37,057 nt of DNA. It comes from CAIXDB01 sp038327915. GTDB taxonomy: Bacteria; Patescibacteriota; Minisyncoccia; Phycocordibacterales; DATDWN01. The stretch is taken from contig JBBQLO010000005.1 in NCBI GenBank assembly GCA_038327915.1, positions 1-37,057 of the forward strand, written 5' to 3'. Shown in pieces: positions 36,462 to 37,057 of this stretch; the first letter of the stretch is position 1, and the number at the start of each line of letters is the position of its first letter. The notes under the pieces are model-generated. The model worked only from the letters and a program-made list of their open reading frames with translations, searched no databases and was not told the origin of the DNA. Made by a program: the position numbers and the translations under genes.

Positions 36462-37057
36462 CTACCCCTCAAGTAGGACAGTTGATTCTACATAATACTG
36501 GTTCGCAGTCCTCCACGCAATACACTCTCTCGGTCGGTCATTGAGAAAGGAATGGATCTCATCCATCTCTTCCTCACTGACGGTACTAATATCTCTCCGC
36601 TTCGGTACGAAGCATCTAATCCATCTGTTGGTGTTCTCCACTAATCCCTTTTCCCAAGAGTGGTACGGATGTGTAAAATAGATATGCGTGTTGAGGAGAG
36701 CCTCAAGTTCCTTCCAACATGTAAAAGCAATATCGTTGTCTGTGGTGATACTTCTCAGGGTGACACCATGGAACATACAAGAAAGCGCACTACGTACAGT
36801 GGTGCGCTTTCTGTTTGGTAGTTTGCGTACCCACGTTTTCTTTGCACACCGATCGACTACAACTAACAGTACCCATGTACTGTGTCTCGACACAATGAAA
36901 TCCATCTCAAGGTGTCCTAATTCATTCGGGAATGCAGGTCTCTCTTCGATGTACTTCCTGCCATCCTTCGGTGTCTTCCAATGTCCTCGTTTTCTTCCTC
37001 CTTTGTGGTTGTTCCAACCCCAGAACAACAAGTGTTCGAGTCCTCTGGACTCTGCAA
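36462..37057 (-). mobile_element. IS30-family transposase, partial (runs off window)
   Basis: The frame is open to the window edge; 198 codons of the C-terminal part are visible. The DDE catalytic domain is clear: LGHLEMDFIVSR (first Asp), LRSITTDNDIAF (second Asp), YHSWEKGLVENTNRWIRCFVPKRRDIS (Glu in the ENTN motif), and the family ending FLNDRPRECIAWRTANQYY, where IS30 has LNxRPRKxLGWxTP. The N-terminal HTH lies beyond the window. It catalyses cut/paste or circle-forming transposition between short inverted repeats. Many residues are typical, with no stops in the visible part, so this copy may be intact. Confidence 0.85.

Overview
The window looks like a chromosomal segment of a small-genome bacterium, most likely a member of the Candidate Phyla Radiation (Patescibacteria, Parcubacteria-like). 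This is an inference from gene content and style. Housekeeping genes (ruvA, fpg/mutM, rpsT, a TrmH/SpoU methylase, an RsuA/RluB-family pseudouridine synthase, a tRNA-Arg) are interspersed with small membrane proteins, a type IV pilin, DoxX-like proteins and a lamin-tail-like surface protein. The code appears standard: TGA ends two genes at stop/start overlaps, and the long ORFs contain no internal TGA except in one kinase gene.

Layout. (1) 1-673 is noncoding and very rich in hairpins: a perfect cloverleaf, two matched hairpins and terminator-like hairpins. (2) 674-7296 is mostly core: a putative glycosyltransferase, a CxxC protein, pilin and DoxX genes, trmH-like, a surface protein, fpg, ruvA, rpsT, an aquaporin-like gene and tRNA-Arg. 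(3) 7297-11412 is an accessory island beginning exactly at the tRNA-Arg 3' end. It holds interlocked palindromes built on the tRNA T-arm sequence, a MITE-like inverted repeat, and minus-strand genes of unknown function separated by long structured leaders, two of them near-identical. (4) 11413-26734 is dominated by an exopolysaccharide locus: two GT2 and four GT4-type genes (one a tandem double GT4), a DUF2206-like membrane protein, an FkbM methyltransferase, a PslG/GH39-like glycosidase, a sugar-nucleotide epimerase and a Wzx-like flippase. (5) 26744-30742 carries a DUF417/DoxX-like protein, a CheY-like response regulator and a multi-PAS/GAF histidine kinase split by one in-frame TGA. (6) 31195-37057 contains a decayed APH-type kinase pseudogene, a small conserved protein, a THUMP-type RNA methyltransferase, a possible Acb2/Tad1-like protein, the pseudouridine synthase, a DUF218 protein, and an IS30-family transposase running off the window end.

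For regulation, the clearest signal is that nine genes at transcription-unit starts (674, 3182-, 3286, 6215-, 6318, 11868-, 26501, 34048, 35227-) have a -10-like hexamer ending exactly 6 nt before the ATG. That predicts leaderless mRNAs. Most island genes, the kinase and response regulator, and the DUF218 gene instead have recognisable Shine-Dalgarno sequences. The polysaccharide operon appears to start with a leaderless 12-residue mini-ORF coupled to its first gene by an ATGA overlap.

Best candidates for something undescribed: the tRNA-anchored palindrome array plus the structured-leader gene family of the island, and the fixed-spacing leaderless promoter architecture.
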